A DNA stretch of 58,657 nt from a virus. Positions within the stretch are counted from its first letter, which is position 1. Each line of letters starts with the position of its first letter. The translations under genes and the position numbers were made by a program. The stretch spans positions 1 to 58,657 of IMG/VR virus record IMGVR_UViG_3300042691_021605. The stretch is one strand, 5' to 3'. Of the stretch, positions 1 through 10,157 are shown piece after piece. The notes under the pieces were generated by a model, which made no database searches, had not been told where the DNA came from, and saw only the letters and a program-made list of their open reading frames with translations.

Positions 1-3000
1 TACCTCAAGATTTAGCTAAAGAAATTAGTGGATTTAGAATAGTATATGTTGAAAGACAAGAAAATGATAAAACTAGATTTGGTACTGCTATTACTGGTGG
101 TATGCAAACTTTTGATAGAATAAACATTAATACTAATAGTCTTGGTATAAATTATACTATATCAATTATAGCAACTGTTGTATGTTATAAAATAGGTAAT
201 TATATAGATGATTTAGATGGAAATGCTGATCCATTTAAAATTAAAGAAAATATTAGAAAAAAAGTAATGTCAGCTGCTGCTGCTACTATTTGTAAAAAAT
301 TATTAAATATGCCCGCAGCTGCTCAACAAAGAGTAGTAAGTTCTGAAGATTTAGCTGATTTAGTTGATAGTGTTTTAGATGGAGCTACTAATAATGCAGG
401 AGGATTTTGGGGAGCATTAGTTGGTGGAGGTTCTTTACTTAAAGTAATATTTCCTAAAACTATTGAAAAAATTAAAGAATCCATTAAAGAAGATTTAAGA
501 AAATCATTAGCCTATAAAGTAGCTGGATTACATCCAAATGTATATTCTTTAGGTCAAATAGGATTAGCAAATTCTGAAGTAGCTAGTTCTTCTTTAGCTC
601 ATATAGGTTACACAATATCTCCTAATGTTGATTTTAATAAATATGAATTTAAGCAAGGAGATTATTTAAAACCTATTAATATTTTTAAAGAAAATAATAA
701 ACTTATATATGAACTACATAGAGATTCTTCAGTTGGTCTTTACAATATACTAGATAGTTCATCTTATCTAAGAAAATGGTATAAAGGAACTACTATTTCT
801 TGGGATCAAATATCTGATAGTGATGCTAGAAGAATATATATTAATAATCAAAAAACACTTATACCCGGTGAATTATTAGGATCTGGTTTTGATAATATAC
901 TTAATAGTCAAAATGCTGAAAGTGTAGATTTAGATTTTTTAATATCTAATAGTTATATATCTTCAATACCTCAATCTAATAAAAGAGGAGAAATTATAGG
1001 ACCATTAGAGGGACAGTTAAATGCAGGAGATGTATTAGAAGCTGTTCAAGAAGGAATTGAATCTGTTGGTGGAACTTATGTTTACACTAATAGTGAAGAT
1101 TTTTTAAACAAATTAATAAGACCTCATACTGTATTAGGTATAGGAGATAAAAAACACATGATTATTACTACTTCTGTATTTGGAAGTAATGGTGTACCTT
1201 TAGACACTCCTTGGGCTGATAACCCAAATCATTATGAAGATGAATCTCATAAAAATGCTCTTTTAGCTGATGGGTTTTTTCAGTCAAAAAATGCTCTTAG
1301 AAGAAAAGATTATAGTGGAGATTATTCAGTAACTTATTGTAGACCTATAAGTATTAATCAATATGGAGGAGTAGGATATAGTAGTAGAGCTAATAATGAA
1401 TATATACCAGCAAGTGATTTTTATTCTCATACAAATAATTCAGCATCTAGATTAAGTATTAAAGCTAATCTAGGTGATACTTATTTAGGAGTATATGATT
1501 CAGTTAACTATTGTTATTATTATAATCAAGTAAGACCTGCTGGTTATCAAGATCCTATTAGAACTAAAAAAGGAATGTATGAAATATTTCCTTGTGAAGC
1601 TAGTTTTAACTTTACTTTAAGAGAAGGTAATCATCCAATTGTTAGTTTATCTCCAGATGATTTAAAAGAAAATTCTGATTTTAAAACTGAAAGTATTAGT
1701 AATCCTGATCAAAGTAAATTATTTAACTTTTTAAAAAAACCAGATAATATAAAAAAAGTTGCACTAGGAGCAGCAGTAGTTGGATTGGGAGTAGGAACAG
1801 CCGGAGCTGGATTAGCAGTTGCAGCATTAGCTAATAGAGCAATTAAAAATAATTTTTTTAAACGTGTACACAAAAATGGTCCAGATACTGCTAATTTAGT
1901 ATTAAGAAATGAAAGATTCTTATTATCTGAATTTAAATACAATGATGTATTTCATCAAAAATATAATATACAAAAGTATTTTCCACCAAGTATGTTTTTT
2001 GATAATGAGGTAGATGAGTACACTAATAGAATATGGCACTCTAAACCTAAAATAGATGGTGAGGTAATTGATAGTTGGAGAAATTTTCAATTTGTAGATT
2101 ATCTAGATGTTGAAGGAACTCAAGGTCCTATTATTGAAATAGTTGTTAATAAGAATAAAATATTCTTTTACCAAACTAATGGTGTAGGAATTGCTAGTAG
2201 TAATGAAAGAGGAACTATTCAAGGTTCTGATGGTAGTATAACTTTAAGTAATAATAAAGTATTATTAAGATATGATTACATTACTAAAGAAACTGGTACA
2301 TCACATCAGTATGGAGTTATTAATACTAATAGTGCAATATATCATTATGATGATAATCTTAAAAAAATATTTGAAGTAAATGAAGGATTAGAATGTATAT
2401 CTGATAACTTAGGTTTATTTAGTAAATTACAAAGTGTAAATAATAACATTAATAAATTATTTAATGGTGTTCATGGTGTATATGATACAGAATATCAAAC
2501 AGTATATTTTACATTCTTAGACTCAGTTAATTCTGAAAATAGTTTTACATTAGGATATAATGAAAAATTAAAAGCATTTGAAAGTTTTTATAGTTTTAAA
2601 CCTAAAATTTACTTTAAATTGAATACTAAAGTATTTAGTAGTTTAAGTAATAATGAATGTTATTGGCATAATAAAGGAAATTATGGACAGTTTTATGGAA
2701 CATATTATCCATCTTCTATAACTTTATTAAGTAATCAAGATCCTTTACAAACTAAGACTTGGGGTAATCAACAATTTCAAACTCAAGTTTATGATACTAA
2801 TAATGTTTTATTAAATTCAGAAACTATAACAAGTATAGAACATAAAACTGAAAATCAAGAAACAGGATTAATTAGTTTAACTCCTCAAGTTAATATTAAT
2901 AAAGTAGAAAGAGATTGGAAATTAGCAATTCAAAGAGATATTGCTAATGCTACTTATAGTACAATAAGTAAACCTAGATTAAGAGATATGTATTTAGAAA

Positions 3001-3083
3001 CTAAAATTAATTTTATTAATGTTGATAATAAAAGATTAATTTTACATCCTGTAATAACAACATATATAAATTCAATACATTAA
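1..3083 (+). CDS. Tail stabilization-like virion protein (5' end outside window)
   Basis: The reading frame is open from base 3 and continues without a stop through the first internal ATG at 102, so the gene begins upstream of the window and 1026 codons are visible. The C-terminal half reads like the crAss-phage tail stabilization protein: a pattern around codons 660-700 of the form NEVDEYTNRIWHSKP followed by WRNFQFVDYLDVEG, then alternating short beta-like segments. A glycine/alanine-rich hydrophobic stretch (about 1740-1860) could be membrane-active or a linker. It heads the virion gene block, and the next gene starts 3 bases after its stop. The role inferred is a structural protein at the portal-tail interface; family membership is by pattern recognition only. 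Confidence 0.65.
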   Translation, partial: PQDLAKEISGFRIVYVERQENDKTRFGTAITGGMQTFDRININTNSLGINYTISIIATVVCYKIGNYIDDLDGNADPFKIKENIRKKVMSAAAATICKKLLNMPAAAQQRVVSSEDLADLVDSVLDGATNNAGGFWGALVGGGSLLKVIFPKTIEKIKESIKEDLRKSLAYKVAGLHPNVYSLGQIGLANSEVASSSLAHIGYTISPNVDFNKYEFKQGDYLKPINIFKENNKLIYELHRDSSVGLYNILDSSSYLRKWYKGTTISWDQISDSDARRIYINNQKTLIPGELLGSGFDNILNSQNAESVDLDFLISNSYISSIPQSNKRGEIIGPLEGQLNAGDVLEAVQEGIESVGGTYVYTNSEDFLNKLIRPHTVLGIGDKKHMIITTSVFGSNGVPLDTPWADNPNHYEDESHKNALLADGFFQSKNALRRKDYSGDYSVTYCRPISINQYGGVGYSSRANNEYIPASDFYSHTNNSASRLSIKANLGDTYLGVYDSVNYCYYYNQVRPAGYQDPIRTKKGMYEIFPCEASFNFTLREGNHPIVSLSPDDLKENSDFKTESISNPDQSKLFNFLKKPDNIKKVALGAAVVGLGVGTAGAGLAVAALANRAIKNNFFKRVHKNGPDTANLVLRNERFLLSEFKYNDVFHQKYNIQKYFPPSMFFDNEVDEYTNRIWHSKPKIDGEVIDSWRNFQFVDYLDVEGTQGPIIEIVVNKNKIFFYQTNGVGIASSNERGTIQGSDGSITLSNNKVLLRYDYITKETGTSHQYGVINTNSAIYHYDDNLKKIFEVNEGLECISDNLGLFSKLQSVNNNINKLFNGVHGVYDTEYQTVYFTFLDSVNSENSFTLGYNEKLKAFESFYSFKPKIYFKLNTKVFSSLSNNECYWHNKGNYGQFYGTYYPSSITLLSNQDPLQTKTWGNQQFQTQVYDTNNVLLNSETITSIEHKTENQETGLISLTPQVNINKVERDWKLAIQRDIANATYSTISKPRLRDMYLETKINFINVDNKRLILHPVITTYINSIH

Positions 3084-3086
3084 GAT

Positions 3087-5606
3087 ATGCCTAAAGAAAA
3101 GATATATACTAATAAAAAAGAATTTGATAAAGCTAATAAAATGTATAATGATAGTTTAGCTTTATACAATCAAGGAGAAAATGCTCCTGGTAAATTATTA
3201 AAAAAAGGATTTGTTTTAGATAATAATGAATGGAATAATTTTAGTGATAAAGTTAAGATCAATGATAAGACAATAAAAGTAAAAGATAAAATTGGTTCTG
3301 ATTATTTAATTTTAGATAAAAGTGAAACTGGTAATAATAATATTAACTCCAGTATAAAACCAATTAAAGTTACACAATATACTAGAAAAGCAGAAAATAG
3401 ACCTATACTAGGAGATGATTATGGAAGTATGTTTGCATCAGGAGATGATTATTGGACAACTCCTAAATATAAAAAACCAACAACTAAACCTATCTATCAA
3501 CCAGATGTTAAACCAACTGAAACAGTTAAACCTAAAGTAATACCACAAAATCAAAGAAAACCTATTCAACCAGTTATACTTGAAGATAACCCTAAATTAA
3601 ATAAAATACAAAGTTTACCATTATCTACAATACCTGTAAATAATAAAACTAATATACAAATACCTACACAACAAGTTACTAAACCTACAACTAAAGCTGT
3701 TGATGTTAGAACTTATACTGCTGGTAAATATTTAAAAAGCCAAGGTAAATCTAGTGGTTATATTAATGAAGGAGATGGTACTGGAAGAAAAGAAGTTTAT
3801 GCTAATGGTGGATGGCTTGATTTTTTTAAACCTCCTACATCTAGAATAGAAGCTGAAACTAAATTAGATGCTTTAAATAATAGAAGTACAGCTGAAAAAT
3901 GGTTAGATGCTAGTAAGCCTATTATGAAAGAAGCTAATAACACTTCTGAAATATATCAATCTGGAGTTAATAAAGGTAAACCTACAGGTAAAGGTGCTTT
4001 AGAACCATCTTATCCTGAAATGATGTTAATGCCAGGTAGTTTACCTATTAAAGCTGCTAGTAAATTAGGTAAAGCTGCTGTATTTGCTGCTGAAGCATTA
4101 AATCCTATTGGAGGTATAAAGAATTTAAAAAGTAATCTAATTAATAAACCTACAAGTTCTGTTGTAGAAAATACTGCTAAGCAATTATCTAATTCTAATA
4201 ATATTGCTTCTGTTATAAATAGTATACCAAATTCTTGGTCTATGCAAGAACTTCCAGGATTACATTTAAAATCTACAATGACTGATGGTGCTATTTCTAA
4301 AATTATAGAACCAAAAACAGGTTTAATAAATACAGAACAGGCATTAGGTATTATAGGTAAAGAATCAGGCGGTGCTGATAAAGTAGCTTTAATTAAACAA
4401 GGATTAGGAGAAACGATTTCTAAAAAGATGGACTACAATGAATTTAGAAAAGTAGTACAAGATCAGCTTATTCCTTTAGAAAGACAGTTTGCTACAAATA
4501 AAAGTAATTATGGTATTGATAGACTTGGGTATAATTATGGTACAGTAGAAGAAAATATTGGAGGTACTTTTAATATTTATGGTAACCCTACAAAATTTAA
4601 GACAAGGCAAGAAGCTGAAGAATTTTTAAAACTTAATAGTCCTATAGAAAACCAAACTCTTATATTAGGTAACAAAAATAAATTTGGCAGAGGTTCTTCT
4701 GCTCACGGTAATCCAGATGAAACACTTGGACATATACATTTTTTAAGAGATGCTGAAACTCCTGATGTATTAACAATTACACAAATACAATCAGATGCCT
4801 TTCAAGGTACACATAGAATAATGCCTAAAAATGCTCCTGATGTTTCTAAAATAGAAAAGTCATTACAAAGGATGCAAGAACTTCAAGAAACAAATAAATC
4901 TGTTTTAAATAAAATGAAAACAGAAGGTGTAGATGAAGCAGGTTTGCCTGTACAACAATACCAAATAAAACAATTTGAAGATATAGTAAAAGCTCAAGAA
5001 CAATCTAATCTATTTAAAAAAGCAGAGATAGAAAACTTTACTCAAAAACAGTTGTTAGATAAAAACCATCAAGAAAGATATTTACAAGAACTTGTAGATT
5101 ATGCAGGTAAAAGAGGAGATGTAAATAAAGTGAGAGTGCCTACTTCTGAAACCGCTGCTAAAGTACAAGGTTATTCTCCAATTCAAGAATCAACATTAGG
5201 TCCTAAAACAAAAAAACAACTTGATGAATCATCTACATTTGAAGATTTTTTTGCACTAAAAAAAGATGAAATAGGTGACTATAAATTAAATAATGAGGAA
5301 TTTAATGCAATTAAAAAAATATACACTGATTATAAAACAGGTAATTTAGGAAAAGTATATGATCCAGCTCACACAACTATTCTTAAAAAATATTCAGAAC
5401 AACCTAAGACTATTAAAAAGTTATTTGGTGTAGAACCTAAAGTAGTAACTGATAGTAAAGGTAATACTTGGTATGAGTTTGATATACCTAAAAAATATAA
5501 AGAAGGTAAAGCAGAAATTAAAGCTTTAACAACTGTTGGAGCAGTATTAGGAGGAGCGGCTTTACAAAATAAAAAATCAAAAGGCGGTTGGTTAGATAAT
5601 CAATAA
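3087..5606 (+). CDS. Putative virion/cargo protein with EIQSD-type polyvalent domain
   Basis: The 839-aa protein has a Pro/Thr/Lys-rich low-complexity region (residues about 90-215), a GGWLD motif near residue 241 and a second GGWLD at the very C terminus. Around residues 545-575 the pattern GHIHFL...ITQIQSDAFQGTHR resembles the EIQSD domain of phage and plasmid polyvalent proteins. The later segments ELVDYAGKRG and LFGVEPKVV...WYEFDIP match the rest of that domain. Such domains occur in proteins delivered into cells with DNA, so a virion-packaged, possibly ejected effector is inferred; no enzymatic residues can be assigned. The N terminus shares the peptide MYNDSLAL with the next protein. 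It belongs to the same tightly packed + operon as its neighbours. Confidence 0.55.
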   Translation: MPKEKIYTNKKEFDKANKMYNDSLALYNQGENAPGKLLKKGFVLDNNEWNNFSDKVKINDKTIKVKDKIGSDYLILDKSETGNNNINSSIKPIKVTQYTRKAENRPILGDDYGSMFASGDDYWTTPKYKKPTTKPIYQPDVKPTETVKPKVIPQNQRKPIQPVILEDNPKLNKIQSLPLSTIPVNNKTNIQIPTQQVTKPTTKAVDVRTYTAGKYLKSQGKSSGYINEGDGTGRKEVYANGGWLDFFKPPTSRIEAETKLDALNNRSTAEKWLDASKPIMKEANNTSEIYQSGVNKGKPTGKGALEPSYPEMMLMPGSLPIKAASKLGKAAVFAAEALNPIGGIKNLKSNLINKPTSSVVENTAKQLSNSNNIASVINSIPNSWSMQELPGLHLKSTMTDGAISKIIEPKTGLINTEQALGIIGKESGGADKVALIKQGLGETISKKMDYNEFRKVVQDQLIPLERQFATNKSNYGIDRLGYNYGTVEENIGGTFNIYGNPTKFKTRQEAEEFLKLNSPIENQTLILGNKNKFGRGSSAHGNPDETLGHIHFLRDAETPDVLTITQIQSDAFQGTHRIMPKNAPDVSKIEKSLQRMQELQETNKSVLNKMKTEGVDEAGLPVQQYQIKQFEDIVKAQEQSNLFKKAEIENFTQKQLLDKNHQERYLQELVDYAGKRGDVNKVRVPTSETAAKVQGYSPIQESTLGPKTKKQLDESSTFEDFFALKKDEIGDYKLNNEEFNAIKKIYTDYKTGNLGKVYDPAHTTILKKYSEQPKTIKKLFGVEPKVVTDSKGNTWYEFDIPKKYKEGKAEIKALTTVGAVLGGAALQNKKSKGGWLDNQ

Positions 5607-5617
5607 ATATAAATAAT

Positions 5618-7963
5618 ATGTATAATAAAGCAGAAATATTAAAAAAATATAATTTATCAGAAGAGGAATTTTATAAAAAATTTCCTACTCCAGAAGATTA
5701 TCATAAATATGAAAATGGAGGTCAATTAGGTTTTAAAAAGAAATATATAACTGGTGGAGGTATAACTCCAATTTCATTTAAAATGCCTAGTAGTCTTACA
5801 ACTCCAATTAAAACTTTTACACCAGGAGTAAATGCACCAGCACCTACTTCAGAAAGTGGTTTTAAACTTCCTAATATATCTGGTCTTACTGGTGGAGGGC
5901 AACAACAAGCCCCTCAACAAGCTGGATCAGATCCTAATACACCTGTTAAAAAGAATACATTTAAAACTACAGGGAATTTTATTGGAGCAGGTTTAGGTAT
6001 AGGAGCAACTATTGCTACAGGTGGTGCAGCCTTACCATTAATTCCAACTTTAACAGGTATTGGAGGAGAAATTGGTGGATTTGCAGATAAAAAAGTTTTT
6101 GAAAATAAAATGGAAGACTACAGTGCTAATAAATCTAGTCAACAAAATGCAATGGCTTCTAACATACCTGGTAATTTTAATCCTAATGCACCAACTAAAC
6201 AATTTAAAAATGGTGGAAGTTTAAAAAAACAACAAAAAGCTTTTAATAAATCTGAACAAATGTATAATGATAGTTTAGCTTTATTTAATTCTGCTAATCT
6301 TGATAATCAATGGATGTCTAATATAGATAAGAATAATGTATCTAGACAAGATTTTAATACTCAAATGCAAACACAAGATAGAGATGCTTTACAAGATGCT
6401 TATGATAGGTTATTAAGAACTAATAATCAAGCTCCTGAAATATCTTCTGATACTCTTAATGTTTTAAGGTCTAATAGTCCTAGAGCAACTAAAGAGCTTA
6501 TATTAATGAATAATTATAAACAACCTACTAACCCTCCTTTAAATCCTAATAACTTTCCAACACAAAAAGAAAGAGATGCTCAAGATTTACAAGATATGAA
6601 TTTATATCAAAGATTTGAAAATGGTGGACCTCTTTCAGGATTAACAGAAAATAATAAATCAATTAATTTAAAAGGATTAACTCATGACCAAGGAGGAATA
6701 ACTTTAGCTAATGGAAAAGATGAAGTTCAAAATAAAGAAGTTATTGTAAAATATAAAGATGAAAATGGTCAAAAACAAAGTTTTGTACTTTCTCATGATA
6801 TTATGTATAATAAAAGACAATCATTAGCTGATAAAAGTAGAGCTGATGCAAAAAAATATTTTAGAGATAATGATCCAATAGATGCTAAAGCTAGAGAACT
6901 TGGAAATAAAAAATATATTGAATTAAATTTACTAGCACTTAATAATATGAAACTTAATAATAATAATATGAATTATAATAATTCTATGATGTATGGAGGT
7001 ATTTTAAAAAATAAATACCGATGGGGAGGAACAGGATTAAAAAAAAATAAATTTAATTTATCTAGAAGTGAAGATAGAGCTACTTCTATGTTATCAAATG
7101 ATTTAAAATTTGATACTAATTTTAATGCTAAACCTAATTTTCAAAATGATAATTTAGATGTATTACCAGGTTCTGATTTAAATATAAATAATAAAGTATT
7201 TGAGCCAACTATGGCTGCTACAGGAGATACTAAATCTAGAACTATACCTAACTTAATAGAAAATAATAATTTTAAAAATTATTCTTCTAGTCCTTCAAAA
7301 AAAATTAATTTTGATAATTTAGCTAGTTATGGTAACTTAGCTGGTCAATTAGTAGGAGATAGTTATAATGTATTACAAGGTTTAAAAGGAGGAGATCCAG
7401 TTAATTTTGATAGAATGAATACTAAATATCAATTTACTGATCCTAGAGGAGCTATGACTGCTGCTAATAGAGGAATAACATCTGCTTACAATTCAGCTAA
7501 AAATGCTGTTAGAAATACAACTACTAGTGCTGGTGAATATCTTGCTAATATGGGAAATTTAAGTAGTAAAGAAGGTATGGATAGAGCTACTGCTATGGCT
7601 AATATTAAAGGTCAATATGATGCAGGTAATATACAAGGTTTAAATCAAACTAATTTAACTAAAGATCAATATAATGCTCAAGTTCAAATGAAAGAATCTG
7701 ATGCTAGACAACAAGAACAAGATGCAGCTAGATCTGCTATTTCTAGAGGATTATCTGATATAGGTTCTAAAATAGGTTCATTTAATAATGAAAAAAGTTC
7801 TAGGAATAATCAAAATAATTTAATAAATTTGATGTCTAGTAATGGTTATAAATTAATAACAGGTAAAAATGGAGAATTATCATTTGAAAAAGATGGAAAA
7901 TTTGTTCCTTATCAAGTTGCAATTGCTTCAGTATTACAACCACAAACACCAACTAAAGAATAA
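5618..7963 (+). CDS. Putative virion/cargo protein with repeated NGGxL motifs
   Basis: The 781-aa protein is rich in Asn, Lys and Gln. NGG-hydrophobic motifs recur at residues about 33 (NGGQL), 198 (NGGSL), 335 (NGGPL) and about 459 (YGGIL). A glycine-rich hydrophobic stretch lies at about 125-155. The segment GLTHDQGGITLANGKDEV (about 353-370) followed by FVLSHDIMYNKR resembles a module found in proteins next to the RNA polymerase gene of gut crAss-like phages. The C-terminal 200 residues are predicted helical and Gln/Ala-rich, as in internal virion proteins. The peptide MYNDSLAL near residue 212 is shared with the upstream protein. No enzymatic signature is seen; the function is inferred from position. 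Confidence 0.5.
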   Translation: MYNKAEILKKYNLSEEEFYKKFPTPEDYHKYENGGQLGFKKKYITGGGITPISFKMPSSLTTPIKTFTPGVNAPAPTSESGFKLPNISGLTGGGQQQAPQQAGSDPNTPVKKNTFKTTGNFIGAGLGIGATIATGGAALPLIPTLTGIGGEIGGFADKKVFENKMEDYSANKSSQQNAMASNIPGNFNPNAPTKQFKNGGSLKKQQKAFNKSEQMYNDSLALFNSANLDNQWMSNIDKNNVSRQDFNTQMQTQDRDALQDAYDRLLRTNNQAPEISSDTLNVLRSNSPRATKELILMNNYKQPTNPPLNPNNFPTQKERDAQDLQDMNLYQRFENGGPLSGLTENNKSINLKGLTHDQGGITLANGKDEVQNKEVIVKYKDENGQKQSFVLSHDIMYNKRQSLADKSRADAKKYFRDNDPIDAKARELGNKKYIELNLLALNNMKLNNNNMNYNNSMMYGGILKNKYRWGGTGLKKNKFNLSRSEDRATSMLSNDLKFDTNFNAKPNFQNDNLDVLPGSDLNINNKVFEPTMAATGDTKSRTIPNLIENNNFKNYSSSPSKKINFDNLASYGNLAGQLVGDSYNVLQGLKGGDPVNFDRMNTKYQFTDPRGAMTAANRGITSAYNSAKNAVRNTTTSAGEYLANMGNLSSKEGMDRATAMANIKGQYDAGNIQGLNQTNLTKDQYNAQVQMKESDARQQEQDAARSAISRGLSDIGSKIGSFNNEKSSRNNQNNLINLMSSNGYKLITGKNGELSFEKDGKFVPYQVAIASVLQPQTPTKE

Positions 7964-7968
7964 TAAAA

Positions 7969-10143
7969 ATGAGATATTTTAACGCAAGTAGTCAACCTTA
8001 TATATCAGATTTTGTTCCTCAAGATATGAACATGATATATAAAATGCAACAAGATTTAATTAAAGAAGATGAAGCTGCTAATCTAGATTTAGAAAAAAAT
8101 AAAGTAGCCTTTGATATTAAAGGAGGTTATGGAACAAGTGAAGCTGCTCAAAGATTAAGTAAACAATATAATGATGAAACTGATAAAATAGCTGCTGAAT
8201 TAGCTTCTGGAAATTTAAAAGCTAGAGATGCTTCATTTAGAGCTAAAACTTTATTACATCATTTTGCAACTAATCCAGAAGTTAATTTTGTTAAAGCTGA
8301 TTATGCAATGATGCCTAAAGTAGATCAAATGAAAAAAGAGAATCCTGGATTTATGGAAACTGGATTAGCTGAAGGTTGGAATCCTCAAACTAAAACTTGG
8401 AATCAAATGACTTCTATTAAAAATCAATCTGAATTAGATCAATATTATAATGGAATAACTCATCCTGGGTATGTAGTTGACCATAAACAATTTTATGATG
8501 ATTTAAAAGCAGATTTACTTAAAACTAAAGATGAACATAATTGGACTACTATTGACGATGGTAATGGTAATTTAATTAAAAGAGATACAGTTTATGGAAA
8601 ATCTATTAAACAACTAAATGAAGAAAAAGTTAGAAAAGCTGCTTTAAATTATTTAAATAATGATAGTGGAGCTTGGAATAAAAAATCTGTTATGTATGAT
8701 CAGTTAAAACATGAACTTGAATTTCCTGGTTTCAAATTAAGTGCTGTAGATATAGCTGAAAATATGACTAAAGCATTTTCTGGTTATTTTACAGAAGAAA
8801 ATGAATCATCAAAAGGTAGTCAAGATATTGTTATTCCTGGAAAAGGAAAAAAATCAGGACAAGGAACTGAAACTGATTCAGGAAATACTCTTAATCCATT
8901 TATTGACATGGTTAGTCCACAAACTACAGCAGTTTCAGATGAAAACTTAGATGGAGTATTTAGAAAAAATACTGATGGAAGTCATCAAATTCCAATTGAA
9001 GGTGCAATAACTAATTTTGCAAAAACATCAGGGGCTGATCCAGAAACTCAAAAAATTAATACTTTTGGTATGAGTATTAATAAAATAAAAGATAAATATG
9101 GGTATAATGACAATCCAGCAACAATTGTAAGTTCTTTAGAAAACAATGATCCTGAAAATAATAAAAATGGATATAATCCAGATACTAATCCAAAATTTGA
9201 TTATTTTATAAGAGGTTATGGATTAAATGATTATGTATATAAAAAAGAACGTAAAACAGGAATAGAAACAAATGTTGGAACAGCTAGAGAAATGATAGAT
9301 AAGGAAGTAAAAAATACTCCTGAATATGCAATACTAAAAGAACAAGCAAAAGAACAAGGAGTTGATATAACTACTGAAAATTTTAATAAAAAATATAAAG
9401 AAAGTTTAGGTAACTATTCAGAACAAATTCAAGGTGAAATTGGTAAAATATTAGAAATTGGAGGAGAAGGTAAATTTGTAGTAGATCCTGGAAATAATAA
9501 AGTAAATGTAGATGATAATGTGTTTATTTCTGGAAAAGTAGTTATGACTAAAAAAGAATGGAATGCAAGATTTGAAGCTGTAGGTAAAGATAATAGAGAG
9601 AGTAATACACCATCTCCATTTACTGATGAATGGGAAGAAATATATTTAGAACCAGGAGGTGCTGGATATGGAGTTATAAAATTCTATGCTGGGGGAGATT
9701 CTGATGAAAATGATTTATATTCTGTTGATATTAAAAAACAAATTCCAGTAGAAAGAACTATTGCTAGATCATATAATAAAGCTGCATTTGGTGAATCATT
9801 TAATTCTAAAGTAGATACTGAATTAAATAATAGTTTTAATGAATTTAAAATTAATCAAATTGATAATAAAAGAAGTAAAATATATAGTAACATCTATGAC
9901 AGTAATCCAAATAAGTTTAAAGAATCTATAGTAGCAGATGTAAAATCTTTAGATGAAAATTCTAAAGTAGTAATATCAAATTTAATTACTGAAATTGATG
10001 CTGAAAAAGATGCTATTAAAAAGAAACAAGGATATATAGAATTAAAAAAGTTACTACAAAATAAAGAAGAACTTCCAATATTTATAGAGCAACTAATTAG
10101 AAACAAAACTATGGGAAAGCCGAAAGCAGGGCAGAGAAAGTAG
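7969..10143 (+). CDS. Putative internal virion protein; donor of a -1 frameshift fusion
   Basis: The 724-aa product terminates at TAG (10141-10143), unlike most genes here, which use TAA. It is mostly charged and helical, with an N-terminal coiled-coil-like region (residues about 20-110) and no recognised catalytic motif. Its place between putative cargo proteins and the giant RNA polymerase-like gene argues for a virion protein. Near the end, codons GGA AAG (residues 716-717) form the slippery heptamer G GGA AAG followed by a strong stem. A fraction of ribosomes should therefore shift to the -1 frame and make a fusion of about 1238 aa with the next frame. The unshifted protein ends seven residues after the slip site. 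Confidence 0.6.
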   Translation: MRYFNASSQPYISDFVPQDMNMIYKMQQDLIKEDEAANLDLEKNKVAFDIKGGYGTSEAAQRLSKQYNDETDKIAAELASGNLKARDASFRAKTLLHHFATNPEVNFVKADYAMMPKVDQMKKENPGFMETGLAEGWNPQTKTWNQMTSIKNQSELDQYYNGITHPGYVVDHKQFYDDLKADLLKTKDEHNWTTIDDGNGNLIKRDTVYGKSIKQLNEEKVRKAALNYLNNDSGAWNKKSVMYDQLKHELEFPGFKLSAVDIAENMTKAFSGYFTEENESSKGSQDIVIPGKGKKSGQGTETDSGNTLNPFIDMVSPQTTAVSDENLDGVFRKNTDGSHQIPIEGAITNFAKTSGADPETQKINTFGMSINKIKDKYGYNDNPATIVSSLENNDPENNKNGYNPDTNPKFDYFIRGYGLNDYVYKKERKTGIETNVGTAREMIDKEVKNTPEYAILKEQAKEQGVDITTENFNKKYKESLGNYSEQIQGEIGKILEIGGEGKFVVDPGNNKVNVDDNVFISGKVVMTKKEWNARFEAVGKDNRESNTPSPFTDEWEEIYLEPGGAGYGVIKFYAGGDSDENDLYSVDIKKQIPVERTIARSYNKAAFGESFNSKVDTELNNSFNEFKINQIDNKRSKIYSNIYDSNPNKFKESIVADVKSLDENSKVVISNLITEIDAEKDAIKKKQGYIELKKLLQNKEELPIFIEQLIRNKTMGKPKAGQRK

Positions 10144-10157
10144 TTAATCCCCCTGCT
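10113..10157 (+). promoter_or_regulatory. Programmed -1 ribosomal frameshift element
   Basis: The slippery heptamer GGGAAAG (10113-10119) is in the correct phase (G GGA AAG) and is identical to that of the lambda G/GT tail assembly genes. A 5-nt spacer CCGAA follows. Then AGCAGGG (10125-10131) pairs perfectly with CCCTGCT (10151-10157) across a 19-nt loop that contains the zero-frame TAG. The stem is strikingly GC-rich in an AT-rich genome. The -1 frame is open from 10101 to 11681 but has no ATG or GTG near its beginning. All three elements of a classical frameshift site are thus seen directly; frameshifting itself is inferred. Confidence 0.85.
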
